A stretch of 64,000 nt of DNA, from positions 1-64,000 of the IMG/VR virus record IMGVR_UViG_3300025115_000003. The stretch is one strand, 5' to 3'. How positions within the stretch are numbered: the first letter of the stretch is position 1; each line of letters starts with the position of its first letter. Made by a program: the position numbers and the translations under genes. Of this stretch, positions 1 to 8,260 are shown piece by piece. This DNA comes from a virus. Below the pieces are notes generated by a model. The model saw nothing but the letters and a program-made list of their open reading frames with translations. It did not search any database and was not told the DNA's origin.

Positions 1-1588
1 CCCCTGCTGTTGCAAGTTTGATGCCTATTCTGCCGCTTGTTGAAGTTGCAGCACGTGTATCAATCAGAGGTGTCCAATCATCTGTAACGGTAACCAACCG
101 ATCTGCGTTGTTTACATCAATGATATTGACATTGCCGGTGCCTGTTACTCGTTTAGCGTATATGAGGTTTGTGTACGTTGTACCGTTTACTACTGTTGTG
201 GGTGTTGTAAGGCTGATAGTACCATTATTGGCTGTTGCAGTGAGTTTGTAGGCGTTTAGACCTCCTGCTGGGTCGGCAAATCCAGTAACTTCTTTTAATG
301 AAACTTCATCAACTTCAATATAAGCACCTGCTAACGCAGTTGAATAAAAATTAATTGTTGTTGATGCGCCTATTACATACATATATCCCTCCCAAGATAT
401 CGCATTACCTTCGTTTACTGGAATTGTCTTATTATACCATATACTAGCATTCCCTGAATTGATGGCAGTATTTGACCTATATTTGAATGATACTTTATAT
501 AATTTTCCAATGACTAATGAAGCAATAACTCGCACAAATGCATTGTTTGTAACCGCAGTTCCTCTTTGAGCGTTTCCTGTAAATCCATTACCTGTTACAA
601 TACTTCCAGTAGTTGCATCTCCACCAGCTCCCATTATTACACCATCAGCGACACCATCACCATTTGTATCTACCCAATCTGTTTGACCAATACCCCCACA
701 ATTTGTTAACATTTCAGACTTAGCAGCAGTAGGATCACCCTCTGGATAAATATTTGATTTAACCCAGTTTAATGTAGTAAAATGAATAAACCTACTTACC
801 AAATTACTCGCCTGCGGATTCACTCTGATACCTTTAACTCCTGCAACGGTATCAATCACAGGCACGTTTGCTGCAACTGCTTCAAGTGTGTTTTCGTTGA
901 GTTGTACGGAGGCTGTGGCTCTGCTTACTGTAAAATTATCTACAATATTATCCTTATTAAAAAAGAATAATTTACCAGCTTTATAACCTAACTCTGTATT
1001 ACAAACAAGTGTAGCACCTGTATTATTAACAATATCCTCTGCTGCTTTAACATCATCAATATTTACATTAATAGATTCAGTAGTATTTAATATATCACGA
1101 TATTGATATGATTTAGAATACTTACTTGCAGCTAATTTAAGCGATGTTAAATCTCTATTAGTAGGAAATACATAAGCTTTATTATTAATGATAAGGGTTT
1201 TAACATTATTAGCAATAGCTGGATATGAAATATTATCAGTGGTTACAATTAACTCTGGTACACCATTTTTATACGTATAACGTGGCTCATTTGCTGCTGC
1301 TGGTCGCCAAGTGCCGTCAGGGTTTTGGGTGTAGGCTGTTGTACCTGCTCTTACTACTGATAGGTCACCATCTCCATTAGAAGGTACAGCACAATAAATT
1401 TTCCCTACTTTACTTCCAGAGGGAAACATGGCCAAAGTAGGCTTTATTCCTGCTTGACCCAATTCATTTAAATAACTCTCTAATTGATCAAGAACCTGAA
1501 CAGTTCCTGAATCTGCTATAACTCTATCCTTAAAAATAGGTACAAGAGAATTACTAAATACTTCGTTTGTATCTGATCTTACTATCAT
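1..1588 (-). CDS. Tail fibre / adhesin-like protein, N-terminal part (runs off the left edge)
   Basis: An open frame starts with ATG at 1588 and continues without a stop to position 1, so about 529 codons are visible and the C-terminus lies outside the window. Residues 1-50 look like a virion-attachment or coiled segment. A later stretch with ASVQLNENTLEAVAANVPVI, then GVKGIRVNPQASNLVSRF, is the 'vaanvPvid...G.l.eP...Nl' linker seen in many phage tail fibre proteins. It is followed by a beta-rich segment with a calcium-loop-like DTNGDGVADG and a carbohydrate-binding-module-like jelly-roll pattern. The ATG overlaps the stop of the upstream gene (ATGA), implying translational coupling. Several segments (about 1-250, 780-910 and 1290-1345) are visibly more GC-rich than the rest, as expected for swapped receptor-binding modules. 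The adhesion role is inferred from this linker and the position. Confidence 0.72.
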   Translation of the reverse strand, partial: MIVRSDTNEVFSNSLVPIFKDRVIADSGTVQVLDQLESYLNELGQAGIKPTLAMFPSGSKVGKIYCAVPSNGDGDLSVVRAGTTAYTQNPDGTWRPAAANEPRYTYKNGVPELIVTTDNISYPAIANNVKTLIINNKAYVFPTNRDLTSLKLAASKYSKSYQYRDILNTTESINVNIDDVKAAEDIVNNTGATLVCNTELGYKAGKLFFFNKDNIVDNFTVSRATASVQLNENTLEAVAANVPVIDTVAGVKGIRVNPQASNLVSRFIHFTTLNWVKSNIYPEGDPTAAKSEMLTNCGGIGQTDWVDTNGDGVADGVIMGAGGDATTGSIVTGNGFTGNAQRGTAVTNNAFVRVIASLVIGKLYKVSFKYRSNTAINSGNASIWYNKTIPVNEGNAISWEGYMYVIGASTTINFYSTALAGAYIEVDEVSLKEVTGFADPAGGLNAYKLTATANNGTISLTTPTTVVNGTTYTNLIYAKRVTGTGNVNIIDVNNADRLVTVTDDWTPLIDTRAATSTSGRIGIKLATAG

Positions 1589-2655
1589 GCGTTCTTTATT
1601 AATCTTATTGGTAAACCTATAGTATTAAGTTCTCCACTATCACTTGTCCAGAAACCACTTAATTCTTTTTCTCCCACATATACTCCGTCTTCACGGATAA
1701 TCCCTATACCAAGCAAGGTTAACCCTGATTCGTTTGTTCCATTATCATCATTCCAATAATCTGTTCCACTATACTTCAAATCATTACCATCATTAGAAAC
1801 GGTAGTTAGTAAAGTATTAACCTCAGCTTCAGTTGGAATATGCCATCCAAAATTAGCCAAAGCCATATCTAAGGCTATTAATTGCATTGCATACTTATTA
1901 TAAATCTTACCTGCCCAGCTTCCGTTATCAATATCATCATCAGGGTATCTCCAAGCTGCTGCTGCTATCAACGCTGCATAGTTCTTTTGAGCAGTACTAC
2001 CTTCTGTAGCTGCATAAACTGTAGCATATGTTTCAGCAAGTGTAGCCCATGTAGCAGGAATATCAACTTCAATAATATCATTGCCTTGTGGAGTAGTTAC
2101 AATTTCTAAATTTCTACTTGACCAAACCTGTGTTCCAATTGTAACATTTTCAATTTCAGAATATATACTTTGTAAGAAAGCAAGTAGAGCATTTTGTTCA
2201 GCTGTAGTTAGACTTCTATTAAAAATTGCATAAAATCTAATATGACCATTAAATTCTAATTCATTTAATGTTACATCAGAAACTTCTTCTATTACTAAAC
2301 GATATTTACCTCCATCTTCATCGTCTGTATCAATAAACTTAACTATTGTATAAGTATCTTCTTCTGAAACAACTATATCTGTATATTCAAATATTCTTGT
2401 TTCTCCATTAAGATTAACTATAGAAGGAATAGAATTAGGAGCAAGTCCTCCTACTAATCGAGGTTGATCATTTTCTGTATCTTGAATAGCATTATTTTTA
2501 TTTAAGGATAATTTATCTTGATTATCTCTTGTTACAGATAAATCTACCCAATTACTAATATATTTATATAAACCACTTGTTCGTAAAACATAAGCAGTTT
2601 TAACATCTAAAAAAATAAGACTATTTTCAATTAATTCTTTTAATTCTTGATACAT
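1585..2655 (-). CDS. Tail adhesin with LamG-like end and FISUMP domain
   Basis: A 356-residue protein, taking ATG at 2655 as start. An upstream in-frame ATG at 2709 would add 18 residues but lies inside a small gene that ends at 2657, so 2655 fits the compact gene packing better. Residues about 135-154 (GHIRFYAIFNRSLTTAEQ) resemble the final strand and helix of LamG/concanavalin-like lectin domains. Residues about 171-356 match the Fibrobacter succinogenes major paralogous (FISUMP) domain: IGTQVWSSRNLEI near its start, GWHIPTEAEVNTLL in the middle, GFWTSD and a final IRLIKN. Such domains are common in surface and phage adhesion proteins of Bacteroidota. Host-surface binding as part of the tail is the likely role, by inference from domain and neighbours. 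The stop overlaps the ATG of the fibre gene downstream. Confidence 0.7.
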   Translation of the reverse strand: MYQELKELIENSLIFLDVKTAYVLRTSGLYKYISNWVDLSVTRDNQDKLSLNKNNAIQDTENDQPRLVGGLAPNSIPSIVNLNGETRIFEYTDIVVSEEDTYTIVKFIDTDDEDGGKYRLVIEEVSDVTLNELEFNGHIRFYAIFNRSLTTAEQNALLAFLQSIYSEIENVTIGTQVWSSRNLEIVTTPQGNDIIEVDIPATWATLAETYATVYAATEGSTAQKNYAALIAAAAWRYPDDDIDNGSWAGKIYNKYAMQLIALDMALANFGWHIPTEAEVNTLLTTVSNDGNDLKYSGTDYWNDDNGTNESGLTLLGIGIIREDGVYVGEKELSGFWTSDSGELNTIGLPIRLIKNA

Positions 2656-2656
2656 C

Positions 2657-2815
2657 TTAGAAAGTATTATATATTTTACAAATAGCAGATTTACTATATA
2701 TAGTAGCATTTAAAGACTTAGCATAGGTTATATATAATTGACATAACTCTCTACTTTCTCTTACTGTAATAGAGTTATTAAATATATAAGAAGTTCCTAT
2801 TCCTATAGCTTTCAT
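2657..2815 (-). CDS. Small conserved-position protein, 52 aa
   Basis: Starting at ATG 2815 the frame reads MKAIGIGTSYIFNN and ends at TAA 2657-2659, one base before the ATG of the next gene. It starts 6 bases after the stop of the 99-residue gene upstream, so it fills the gap exactly as a gene in this tightly packed operon would. The product is basic and has no recognisable domain or membrane segment. The function is unknown. It is probably a minor tail or adaptor component, on position alone. Confidence 0.5.
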   Translation of the reverse strand: MKAIGIGTSYIFNNSITVRESRELCQLYITYAKSLNATIYSKSAICKIYNTF

Positions 2816-2821
2816 ACTATA

Positions 2822-3121
2822 TTAGTATTTAATAAAAGGACAACGAAGTAATTGAATATTTCCAGATGTAAGTTCTATTGCTGTTATAATCTGATCTTTA
2901 GCAAATAGAAAAGGAAATCCACCAGGAATACCATCTGGAAAAGTAGTATCATCTAAACCATAGTCTGATAAATCTACTTCTGTTCCATTTATATCTAAAG
3001 AAGTAATTACTATATTACTTAATGTTACAAAACCAAAATAACTTCCTGTAACTTCTCCAGACAATGCTCCAATACATACAAATCCGTTATCGGAACTAAC
3101 TCTATCTAATATATTACTCAT
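2822..3121 (-). CDS. Small beta-rich structural-type protein, 99 aa
   Basis: A short protein with alternating hydrophobic residues suggesting a beta-sandwich (GFVCIGALSGEVTGSYFGFV, then LSNIVITSLDINGTEVDLS). There is no signal peptide or membrane segment. Its start overlaps the end of the holin-like gene by 8 bases, so translation is probably coupled. It lies between the holin-like gene and the adhesins, a position typical of minor virion proteins that precede tail fibres. I do not recognise the family; a structural or fibre-adaptor role is inferred from context only. Confidence 0.6.
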   Translation of the reverse strand: MSNILDRVSSDNGFVCIGALSGEVTGSYFGFVTLSNIVITSLDINGTEVDLSDYGLDDTTFPDGIPGGFPFLFAKDQIITAIELTSGNIQLLRCPFIKY

Positions 3122-3353
3122 TGTTTTTATTATTAAGTTTTGAATATCCTTCTACAATCTTTTGAAATACTTTAGGCATAAAAGCTAATGTTCCTACAAT
3201 AAGCAATGCCCAAATATTATAACTATCTTTTATAGTTTGATATACACACATAAATCCAAATATAAACCAAGTCATAAAAGATAATAAACGCATCATAGAT
3301 AAATCTCCATGCTGATCTTTTAAAAAACCATCATAATAATTACTTGATGCCAT
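3114..3353 (-). CDS. Two-helix membrane protein, holin candidate
   Basis: A 79-residue protein with a charged N-terminus (residues 1-20, ending DQHGDLSMMR) and two predicted transmembrane helices: about residues 24-41 (LSFMTWFIFGFMCVYQT) and 48-62 (IWALLIVGTLAFMPK). The tail is basic and charged (SKLNNKNNE). Size, two helices and charged tail fit a phage holin, which would permeabilise the inner membrane at lysis. Its start shares one base with the stop of the 395-residue structural gene. An alternative is a virion-associated membrane protein that acts during genome entry. The membrane prediction is strong, the holin role moderate. Confidence 0.6.
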   Translation of the reverse strand: MASSNYYDGFLKDQHGDLSMMRLLSFMTWFIFGFMCVYQTIKDSYNIWALLIVGTLAFMPKVFQKIVEGYSKLNNKNNE

Positions 3354-4540
3354 TATTGCTGAACTTGTTGTTGTTGTACACCACTATTAATTGCATACCA
3401 TTGCATTATATATTTAGCAGTTGTATCTACTAAAAATGGATGCATAGATACAGGTAAATCACTATCTATATCTTGTTCCCTATTTACATCAACAGGTTCT
3501 TTAATATAAGATAGTTTAATTCCTGATATATTAAATTTAAAATCGTGATAAACTTGTAATTTATTAGCAGCTATTGTAGCAATAGGACTACTTGATACAG
3601 AACCATAAGATTGTTCTAAGAAGTTTTCAACATCTTGATATTTAACAAGTCTATTGTTATTAAAAGCAATTTCATACAAAATTGTACCTCCTGCCCAAGT
3701 TATAGTAGCAGAACTTGTACAAGTAAATATCTTTCCTACTGTATTTAAAACACTACCTCCAATACCACTCAAATCAGTAGTTCCTGCTACAGATACAATA
3801 TATTTTTTACCTTTTGTTAAAGTACCTGTTGTAATAGGTTGCCCAGTTGTAATTAAACTCTGACTGGATAAATAAGCAAAATAACCACGATTAGTAATTG
3901 GAATCAATGATGTACTTCCTGCCCAAGTAGGCAAAAAAGTCAATCTTTCATATCTAACATTTACATCAACAGGTAATGTACCACCTGCTGTTGCAGTAAA
4001 TACAGTTCCTGGTAAATTATTAACTGCTCCATAACTAGCAGGAGTAGAACTTCCAGGTTCAATTACTTTATAGGTTTCACCAATTTTTACTGTTCCTCCA
4101 CTTGTTAAATCAGTAGGCAAACAAACAAATGTTTCACCTGCTACAGGAGCGGATTTATAACCTACCTCTGTTAAGTTTGTAGTACCTTCAACTACAACTT
4201 TATAAGTAATATCCTTATATAATATATCAGAAGTTACAGCAGTCATTGTAATAGGAGTAGGTAATACCCCAAATACATATTTATAACCCAAATTTTCATT
4301 GAGTGCTAATTCTGTATCTACTATATAAAATTGTAAAGTTTCATAATACTTCAAAATATCAGCATAAGTAACAATATTAAAAACAGTATTCTGTTCTTTC
4401 AAAATAGCTGCTCTAACTAATTCTTTAGTAGTAACACTAAGGAAATAATCTTTTTCCTCTTTTTGAAGTTTACCAAATATATTAGAATTAGCCCTTTGCA
4501 AAGCTAAATCTAAACCTATGTGCATTTGTGGTATATTCAT
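3353..4540 (-). CDS. Virion neck/tail-type protein with three internal repeats
   Basis: A 395-residue protein. Residues 1-95 form a helical and mixed domain (MHIGLDLALQRANSNIFGKL) that looks conserved in structural proteins of this phage group, and the last 60 residues contain SDLPVSMHPFLVDTTAKYIM and a Gln-rich tail. Between them are three degenerate copies of a roughly 45-residue unit with the pattern 'G..Y.V...GTTdLt.iG...n..G..Ftat....ggt' (beginning near LYKDITYKVVVEG, IGETYKVIEPG and LTKGKKYIVSVAG). That unit occurs in phage tail and neck proteins. A role in the neck ring or head-tail connector is inferred from position after the capsid genes; the exact role is not resolved. A strong hairpin lies just upstream. 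Confidence 0.6.
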   Translation of the reverse strand: MNIPQMHIGLDLALQRANSNIFGKLQKEEKDYFLSVTTKELVRAAILKEQNTVFNIVTYADILKYYETLQFYIVDTELALNENLGYKYVFGVLPTPITMTAVTSDILYKDITYKVVVEGTTNLTEVGYKSAPVAGETFVCLPTDLTSGGTVKIGETYKVIEPGSSTPASYGAVNNLPGTVFTATAGGTLPVDVNVRYERLTFLPTWAGSTSLIPITNRGYFAYLSSQSLITTGQPITTGTLTKGKKYIVSVAGTTDLSGIGGSVLNTVGKIFTCTSSATITWAGGTILYEIAFNNNRLVKYQDVENFLEQSYGSVSSSPIATIAANKLQVYHDFKFNISGIKLSYIKEPVDVNREQDIDSDLPVSMHPFLVDTTAKYIMQWYAINSGVQQQQVQQ

Positions 4541-4554
4541 ATTTTAAGAATTAA

Positions 4555-4579
4555 GAGAAGGGGTTGTTAGCCCCTTCTC
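4555..4579 (-). terminator. Intercistronic hairpin (partial terminator or processing site)
   Basis: A perfect 9-bp inverted repeat, GAGAAGGGG at 4555-4563 and CCCCTTCTC at 4571-4579, with a 7-base loop, lies in the 53-base gap between the 325-residue and 395-residue genes. On the minus strand it is followed by TTAATTC rather than a true U-run, so it probably acts as an attenuator or mRNA-stabilising 3' hairpin rather than a full stop. Confidence 0.6.
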
Positions 4580-4593
4580 AAAATTAGATTTAA

Positions 4594-5571
4594 TTAAACA
4601 ATAATTGTTCCTAAGTTATCTAAAGCTGCAATTACACCACTTGCTCCTGACGGAACAGCAATAACCAGTTTAACTGGAGCTTTCTTTGATTGATTAGCAG
4701 CATCAGTATTCGGCACTTCACTTGTAAATACATAAGTAGTGTATGTAGTAGCAGCAACAATTTGATCAGAACCAGTCCAAAGCAAATCTTGATATTCCAT
4801 ATACTGTTGATTACCATCTCTACTTGCAGTCTTGCCATATTCTTCAAGAATTTGAGCAACTGTACCAATGCCTTTTACATTAGCAACAGCAGTAGTAGAA
4901 GCTGAATCATATGCTCCATTTACTTCCTTATTGTAAACAAGGTCAGCATCTTTCAATACCCCATCAATATGGAAAAGGGCAAAATCATTTCCAGCAGTAA
5001 TAGCAGTAAATTTAATACCAGTAGCATTAGTTGTATCATCTTCAACTACAGCATTTACTATTCTCAACGAATCAGCATTAACCAATGCAGCAAGTTTAAC
5101 AATAATATTTTTAGCTGTAAGTCCAGTAAGCAAATCACCAGATACTACTGTATATTCATATGTTGTCATACGACAAGTATCATAATGAGGTTTACTTAAA
5201 TCAACAATTCCAATTCCTACAACCTGTCCAACACTTAAAGAAGATGGAAGATTAAGAGAATAAGCATTTACATCATCACTACCTAAGTATTTAACTGCTG
5301 CTACAGGAGCAACATATACTTGTTTAGCATAAGTAGTCTTACCTTTAAACAAAGGAAAACTTCTTTTTGTAGCACCGGTAGAAAGTTTGGTATATAATTC
5401 TACAAAGGGAATACCATTTAAGTTGGATGCATTATGAGCAACAAGTGCTCCTACATTACTAAGAATAGCAATTGCTCCATCACTTAATGTATCTAAAGCC
5501 CAAGCACCAGCAATAGTGCTGCTACCATTATAAGCATAGGCAACATTTTTTCCTATAAAAAGATCATTCAT
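4594..5571 (-). CDS. Conserved virion structural protein, 325 aa
   Basis: A largely beta-strand protein rich in Ala, Val, Thr and Gly, typical of an abundant virion protein. It opens with MNDLFIGKNVAYAYNGS and has a central LSVGQVVGIGIVDLSKP. A helical segment near residue 240 (VAQILEEYGKTASRDGNQQY) precedes a final beta domain. There is no signal peptide or membrane segment. It lies third after the MCP and is followed by a strong hairpin, as is the MCP, which suggests high expression. A head auxiliary or tail-tube-type role is possible; I cannot choose between them from sequence alone. Confidence 0.6.
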   Translation of the reverse strand: MNDLFIGKNVAYAYNGSSTIAGAWALDTLSDGAIAILSNVGALVAHNASNLNGIPFVELYTKLSTGATKRSFPLFKGKTTYAKQVYVAPVAAVKYLGSDDVNAYSLNLPSSLSVGQVVGIGIVDLSKPHYDTCRMTTYEYTVVSGDLLTGLTAKNIIVKLAALVNADSLRIVNAVVEDDTTNATGIKFTAITAGNDFALFHIDGVLKDADLVYNKEVNGAYDSASTTAVANVKGIGTVAQILEEYGKTASRDGNQQYMEYQDLLWTGSDQIVAATTYTTYVFTSEVPNTDAANQSKKAPVKLVIAVPSGASGVIAALDNLGTIIV

Positions 5572-5583
5572 TGTAAGTTAATT

Positions 5584-6681
5584 TTAAGTTGTTGGTAAAC
5601 CTTTATATCTTGCAGTTAAGTCAGATATATGCTGTTTATTTTTCTCATTTGTGATATAAGCAACTGCTTCTTCAAGAGTATTTCCTAAAATCAAAGAAGC
5701 ATCTACTCCATCAACAATAATCTGAGTATTCTCCAATCTTCTCAAAATACCAACTGAAATAAGTTTTTCCAGTCTAGCAATTGTTTGAAGATTTTTATTA
5801 TTAGCTACAGAAATAAATCTTACAGGATTTTCAACACTGATTCTATTCAATTCAATATCTTTATCCCTCGAATCCATTCCTTTAATAACATTACCTAAAC
5901 CAAACACATATAGAATATTTTCTACAGCTTCAGGGGATTTAGTTACATCTAAGAAAGCAGTCATTCTATCTCTTTCGAGTTTAATTTCTCTATCCTTAGC
6001 AGCTTTCAATTCTTCTTCTGAGTGTAAATAAAATCTAATATTATTTGACTTATCTAATAACGAATACTCATTTGCTACATGAGAATATACTAAACAATAT
6101 CTATATAAGATATAGTCTGCAACATTCAGGGGAGTACCAAATTTATATTTCTGTTTTTCTAAAGTTTCAATCGAATCATATTTAGATTTGTAAGCAATAT
6201 TAATAGCTTTTTCAACCAAATCAGGACTTCCAAGCTTTTGAGCAGATTCTATATCACTTTTAAACTTAGTTACAATATCTGTGTATTGTGTTTTAAAGTA
6301 ATCAGATATATCTTGATTTGATTTAATTTTCTTACCTTCTCCTACACCTTTATTATAGGCATCAATGTAAGGAACTTTGTTAATGTTATCAATACCCCAT
6401 TCAAATCCTATTTCTAATGTTTTTCCTCCAACTGGAATATCTTCTGATAAACTATCCCAATAATGAGCTAATCTGGTATCCCATTCAGGACTTGTAGGAC
6501 TAAAGCCTAAAATTTCAGGCATCAATACCTTCATTTCATCTGAATTAGAAATTATCTTTTTAGAAGCAGATAGGCTTGAACCTATAGTTCTAACTGTTTC
6601 GACAAATACATCTTTATTTTGAATAGCGTATGCAGAATAAAGATTCTTCCAATAGAGAAAAACAATTTTACTTTCAATCAT
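5584..6681 (-). CDS. Conserved structural protein next to MCP, 365 aa
   Basis: A mainly alpha-helical, charged protein with a central helical section rich in Lys and Glu (about residues 95-260). The C-terminal third (GLGNVIKGMDSRDKDIELNR to LISVGILRRLENTQIIVDG) looks like a compact mixed domain. It sits directly between the MCP and the 325-residue structural protein, 13 bases from the latter. No enzymatic motif is visible. Head completion, head auxiliary or inner-core functions are all possible; the call as a virion structural protein is by gene order. Confidence 0.55.
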   Translation of the reverse strand: MIESKIVFLYWKNLYSAYAIQNKDVFVETVRTIGSSLSASKKIISNSDEMKVLMPEILGFSPTSPEWDTRLAHYWDSLSEDIPVGGKTLEIGFEWGIDNINKVPYIDAYNKGVGEGKKIKSNQDISDYFKTQYTDIVTKFKSDIESAQKLGSPDLVEKAINIAYKSKYDSIETLEKQKYKFGTPLNVADYILYRYCLVYSHVANEYSLLDKSNNIRFYLHSEEELKAAKDREIKLERDRMTAFLDVTKSPEAVENILYVFGLGNVIKGMDSRDKDIELNRISVENPVRFISVANNKNLQTIARLEKLISVGILRRLENTQIIVDGVDASLILGNTLEEAVAYITNEKNKQHISDLTARYKGLPTT

Positions 6682-6726
6682 TGTATTACATTATTAAGTT
6701 ATATTCTTTTATATGTTATGAAGTTA

Positions 6727-6744
6727 AGGGGAGTTTCCTCCCCT
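6727..6744 (-). terminator. Hairpin downstream of the major capsid gene
   Basis: AGGGGAG at 6727-6733 pairs with CTCCCCT at 6738-6744 across a 4-base loop. It lies 6 bases beyond the MCP stop, in a 68-base gap. No U-run follows on the minus strand, so it may protect the MCP mRNA 3' end or attenuate read-through rather than terminate fully. Confidence 0.55.
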
Positions 6745-6749
6745 ATATA

Positions 6750-8243
6750 TTAAGCAACAAATTTTAACCAATAAGAAGTCATATAATTGCTCATATTAAT
6801 ACCTTGAGAAACAATTACTTCATAAGATGCCTCATCAATTTTAGTTGAAATAAGTTTATCACTTGCAAGAGCACCCCAAGCACCCGGAAGAGGACTCATT
6901 CCTTTGTATATACCTGTAATAATCTCACGACCTTTTTCGGCAACAAGTTGAATATTCCTTTCGCCTCCGTTAGTTATAGAGAAATCTAACAGGAATAAAT
7001 CATAAGAACTATGAGGTAATCCTTGATACATATTACCATTAGCCCTATCCAATTCAGCATAAAGACCAACATCAAATAACCTTGAAGGTTTAAAAGTTAT
7101 AATATGACCATCAATAGTTTTATATTGATTAAAATATTTACCATAACTTAGGAAGCCATCTTTACCAGAAGTAATTTCTTCAATACCAAGCTTTTCATAA
7201 TAACTATTACCACGAGCAGCTTCTTTTACAGCATTGTTAAATTCTCTTGCAGCACCTTTACCACCAACAAGAACTAATTCCATAGGAGTATCATCTACCC
7301 TATTAGAATAAATCTTATTGATAATAGAATCAATCTTAGATAAAGTTAATTTACCATAAGTTTCAAACTGACCAGTAGTATAAAGAATATCTTTAATACC
7401 TGCTCCACGAGGCAAAGGTTCTCCTGTTTGTTCATCTTTATTAAAGATAACTCCATTAGCATCTCGGTTATAACGACTATTCCAAAGCTCTTCTTCAAGA
7501 AGAATCCTACGATCTATTTCAAATAATTTCATTTCAAATGGCATCCAAGCACTCATTGTACCTTTCTCACCACTTTCAGTTACTGTATCAAGTTCAATGT
7601 TAACTACTTTGTTAGCAATGTTACCTGCAATTTGTTTACCAAAACGATAAAGTCCAAATTGATTAGTCCATTTACCAGGTGACATACTATTAGAAGTAGT
7701 ACCATCCGATTTACTTGCAGCTATAAGAGGAGCACCCATTACCCATGCTTTTCCTCCATTGAAGTTATCAAGGGTAACATATGAAGAACTATTGCCAGTT
7801 AAAAGAATAAGCCTTACTCTAAATTTATTAGAAGCAAGTTGAGTAGGATTGCCTTGAATACGGCAAGTAAATTCTTTATCTGGTGAAGTAATTGTGTAAA
7901 ATCTCTTAAACCAATCATCTTCAAAATCTACTTCAAATACACTACCTCCAAGACCTGGCTTAGTATTACTGGCATTAGCAAGACCAACAACTTTAGATGT
8001 ATGTTTCATACGACCCATAACATTCCATACGTATTGGCTATCATTTACAAGTTTTGGAACAATAGAAGTAAACCCTTTTTGTCCTTCTGTTAAAGACATA
8101 AGAGTAAGCATATCTGAATCTTTACCGTAAAGGTAAGTAAGTCCGTTACTTAAAGTAACAGGGTCTATAAGTCTATTTTTGTATAATACATTCTGGTCTG
8201 TATATTCTTCAGAATTATATTGTACGGTTTTAATCTCACGCAT
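6750..8243 (-). CDS. Major capsid protein (HK97-fold, crAss-like)
   Basis: A 497-residue protein that would form the icosahedral shell. Gene order (TerL, portal, acidic protein, then this gene) and features of crAss-like MCPs support the call: N-terminal LIDPVTLSNGLTYLYGKDSD, a spine-helix-type region with LSKIDSIINKIYSNRVDDTP, a P-domain core with PMELVLVGGKGAAREFNNAV, and a C-terminal VIVSQGINMSNYMTSYWLKF. The insertion with KAWVMGAPLIAASKSDG would be surface-exposed. No N-terminal cleavage or protease domain is evident. The gene is followed by a hairpin, which fits heavy expression. Assignment rests on remembered family features, not a search. Confidence 0.85.
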   Translation of the reverse strand: MREIKTVQYNSEEYTDQNVLYKNRLIDPVTLSNGLTYLYGKDSDMLTLMSLTEGQKGFTSIVPKLVNDSQYVWNVMGRMKHTSKVVGLANASNTKPGLGGSVFEVDFEDDWFKRFYTITSPDKEFTCRIQGNPTQLASNKFRVRLILLTGNSSSYVTLDNFNGGKAWVMGAPLIAASKSDGTTSNSMSPGKWTNQFGLYRFGKQIAGNIANKVVNIELDTVTESGEKGTMSAWMPFEMKLFEIDRRILLEEELWNSRYNRDANGVIFNKDEQTGEPLPRGAGIKDILYTTGQFETYGKLTLSKIDSIINKIYSNRVDDTPMELVLVGGKGAAREFNNAVKEAARGNSYYEKLGIEEITSGKDGFLSYGKYFNQYKTIDGHIITFKPSRLFDVGLYAELDRANGNMYQGLPHSSYDLFLLDFSITNGGERNIQLVAEKGREIITGIYKGMSPLPGAWGALASDKLISTKIDEASYEVIVSQGINMSNYMTSYWLKFVA

Positions 8244-8260
8244 TGTTGTAATTAATTTAA

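Noticed and set aside
1-2655. Diversity-generating retroelement acting on the adhesin
   Set aside because: FISUMP and lectin-like folds can be targets, but no reverse transcriptase gene and no template/variable repeat pair were found in the window.
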